Below, in pieces: positions 63,427-64,000 of a stretch of DNA of 64,000 bases (its first letter is position 1; each line of letters starts with the position of its first letter). The stretch is from Furcasterigmium furcatum. Taxonomy: Eukaryota; Ascomycota; Sordariomycetes; Glomerellales; Plectosphaerellaceae. The position numbers were made by a program, and so were the translations under genes. A model generated the notes under the pieces. It searched no databases, had not been told where the DNA came from, and saw only the letters and a list, made by a program, of their open reading frames with translations. Where the stretch lies: positions 6,855,626-6,919,625 of the forward strand of contig BCIA01000002.1 in the NCBI GenBank assembly GCA_001599815.1, in the 5' to 3' direction.

Positions 63427-64000
63427 CTTGTCGGGACGGGAGGCGCGATCGCGGGCGATAAGCGAGTTTGGGGCGCGTCAACGATGTTCTCGGAAGGCGA
63501 GGGATCTTCGACGATGTGATGTGCGACGCGCAAGGAGACTGCGTCCGTCAAGGGTGCTTCGGCGCGTCGTCGTTCTGCTCGGGGCTGGCTACGCTACACG
63601 TCGGGTCGGGCGCGAAAAGTCCAAGTGTCCAACGCGGCGGCGGGCGGAGTTCGGGTGGAGAAGCACGACACAATGGCCTTGTGTCGCGAGCGAAAGAGAT
63701 TCCAGAGGATCAAAAAGTGATTAAACCGAGCCTACGGCAACAATGGACGGGATTGCCCGCGAGAAGAGTCGGAATTGCCTGTCGAACAAGGGACGTGGAA
63801 GATGAAAAAGGGCGGATGCGCTGCGCAAATTGGCGAAAGCTTTCAGCCAGATTTGGCGTCGGGTGAGGAGGGTCTCAAGGTGTCGGGGGCAAGGAGGAAG
63901 GGACGTCTGGGGGACTAGGAGGACGCCAGGCGCGTCGAGAAGGGGCGGGCGCACGGGCCCCGTAGTAGAGGAGTACTTCTTCCTACCTAGCGATACAGTT
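63427..64000. other. BQT4 upstream region to window end
   Basis: 0.57 kb upstream of BQT4. No gene is recognised; frames here are short and arginine-rich. Confidence 0.5.

Noticed and set aside
1..64000. CRISPR arrays, bacterial operons, rRNA genes, intact insertion sequences
   Set aside because: None seen; the window is eukaryotic nuclear DNA with spliced genes throughout.

Overview
The window is nuclear DNA of a filamentous ascomycete (Pezizomycotina, most like Sordariomycetes; this placement is inference). Evidence: densely packed eukaryotic protein genes on both strands; spliceosomal introns of mostly 49-86 nt with GTRAGT-type donors and CTRAC branch sites; Zn2Cys6 and fungal bZIP regulators; a Kex2-processed secretory peptide; and many recognisable single-copy fungal housekeeping genes. 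I hand-spliced the multi-exon genes and checked that exon phases close. No rRNA, tRNA, CRISPR array or intact transposon was seen.

Layout. 0-6.4 kb is accessory-like: an orphan STAND-type N-terminal domain gene, a small cysteine-rich secreted peptide gene and two short hypothetical genes in gene-poor DNA. 6.7-32 kb is a housekeeping block: NUF2 (kinetochore), a possible RecA-fold protein, AP-3 beta (APL6), an RTA1-like membrane protein, importin KAP114, a flavin monooxygenase, the first copy of an uncharacterised paralogue family, a BIR plus zinc-finger protein, ALG10, a six-exon QCR10, MED4, a TM9SF/EMP70 protein and LCP5. 32-40 kb carries the second copy of the uncharacterised family, a CHIP-like TPR/U-box ligase, a Zn2Cys6 regulator, a SET protein and a serine-rich conserved hypothetical.

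41.6-55.7 kb is the most system-like stretch. It holds an X325/Bim1-like GPI-anchored copper protein, a ferroportin-family iron exporter, a 5' fragment of a ZIP zinc transporter, a Zn2Cys6 regulator, a CHR chromate/oxyanion transporter, a bZIP regulator with a cysteine-containing tail and an NCS1 permease, flanked by AT-rich repeat relics. Co-regulation as a metal-handling cluster is inference. The end of the window holds 3-hydroxyisobutyrate dehydrogenase, a possible tandem-repeat protein and the telomere-bouquet protein BQT4.

Main points for follow-up: the metal neighbourhood; the duplicated family whose two loci share a flanking repeat motif; the 23-residue six-cysteine peptide; the BIR-zinc finger fusion; the in-frame minisatellite protein; and apparent GC-AG introns at the DNA-binding-domain exons of two regulators.
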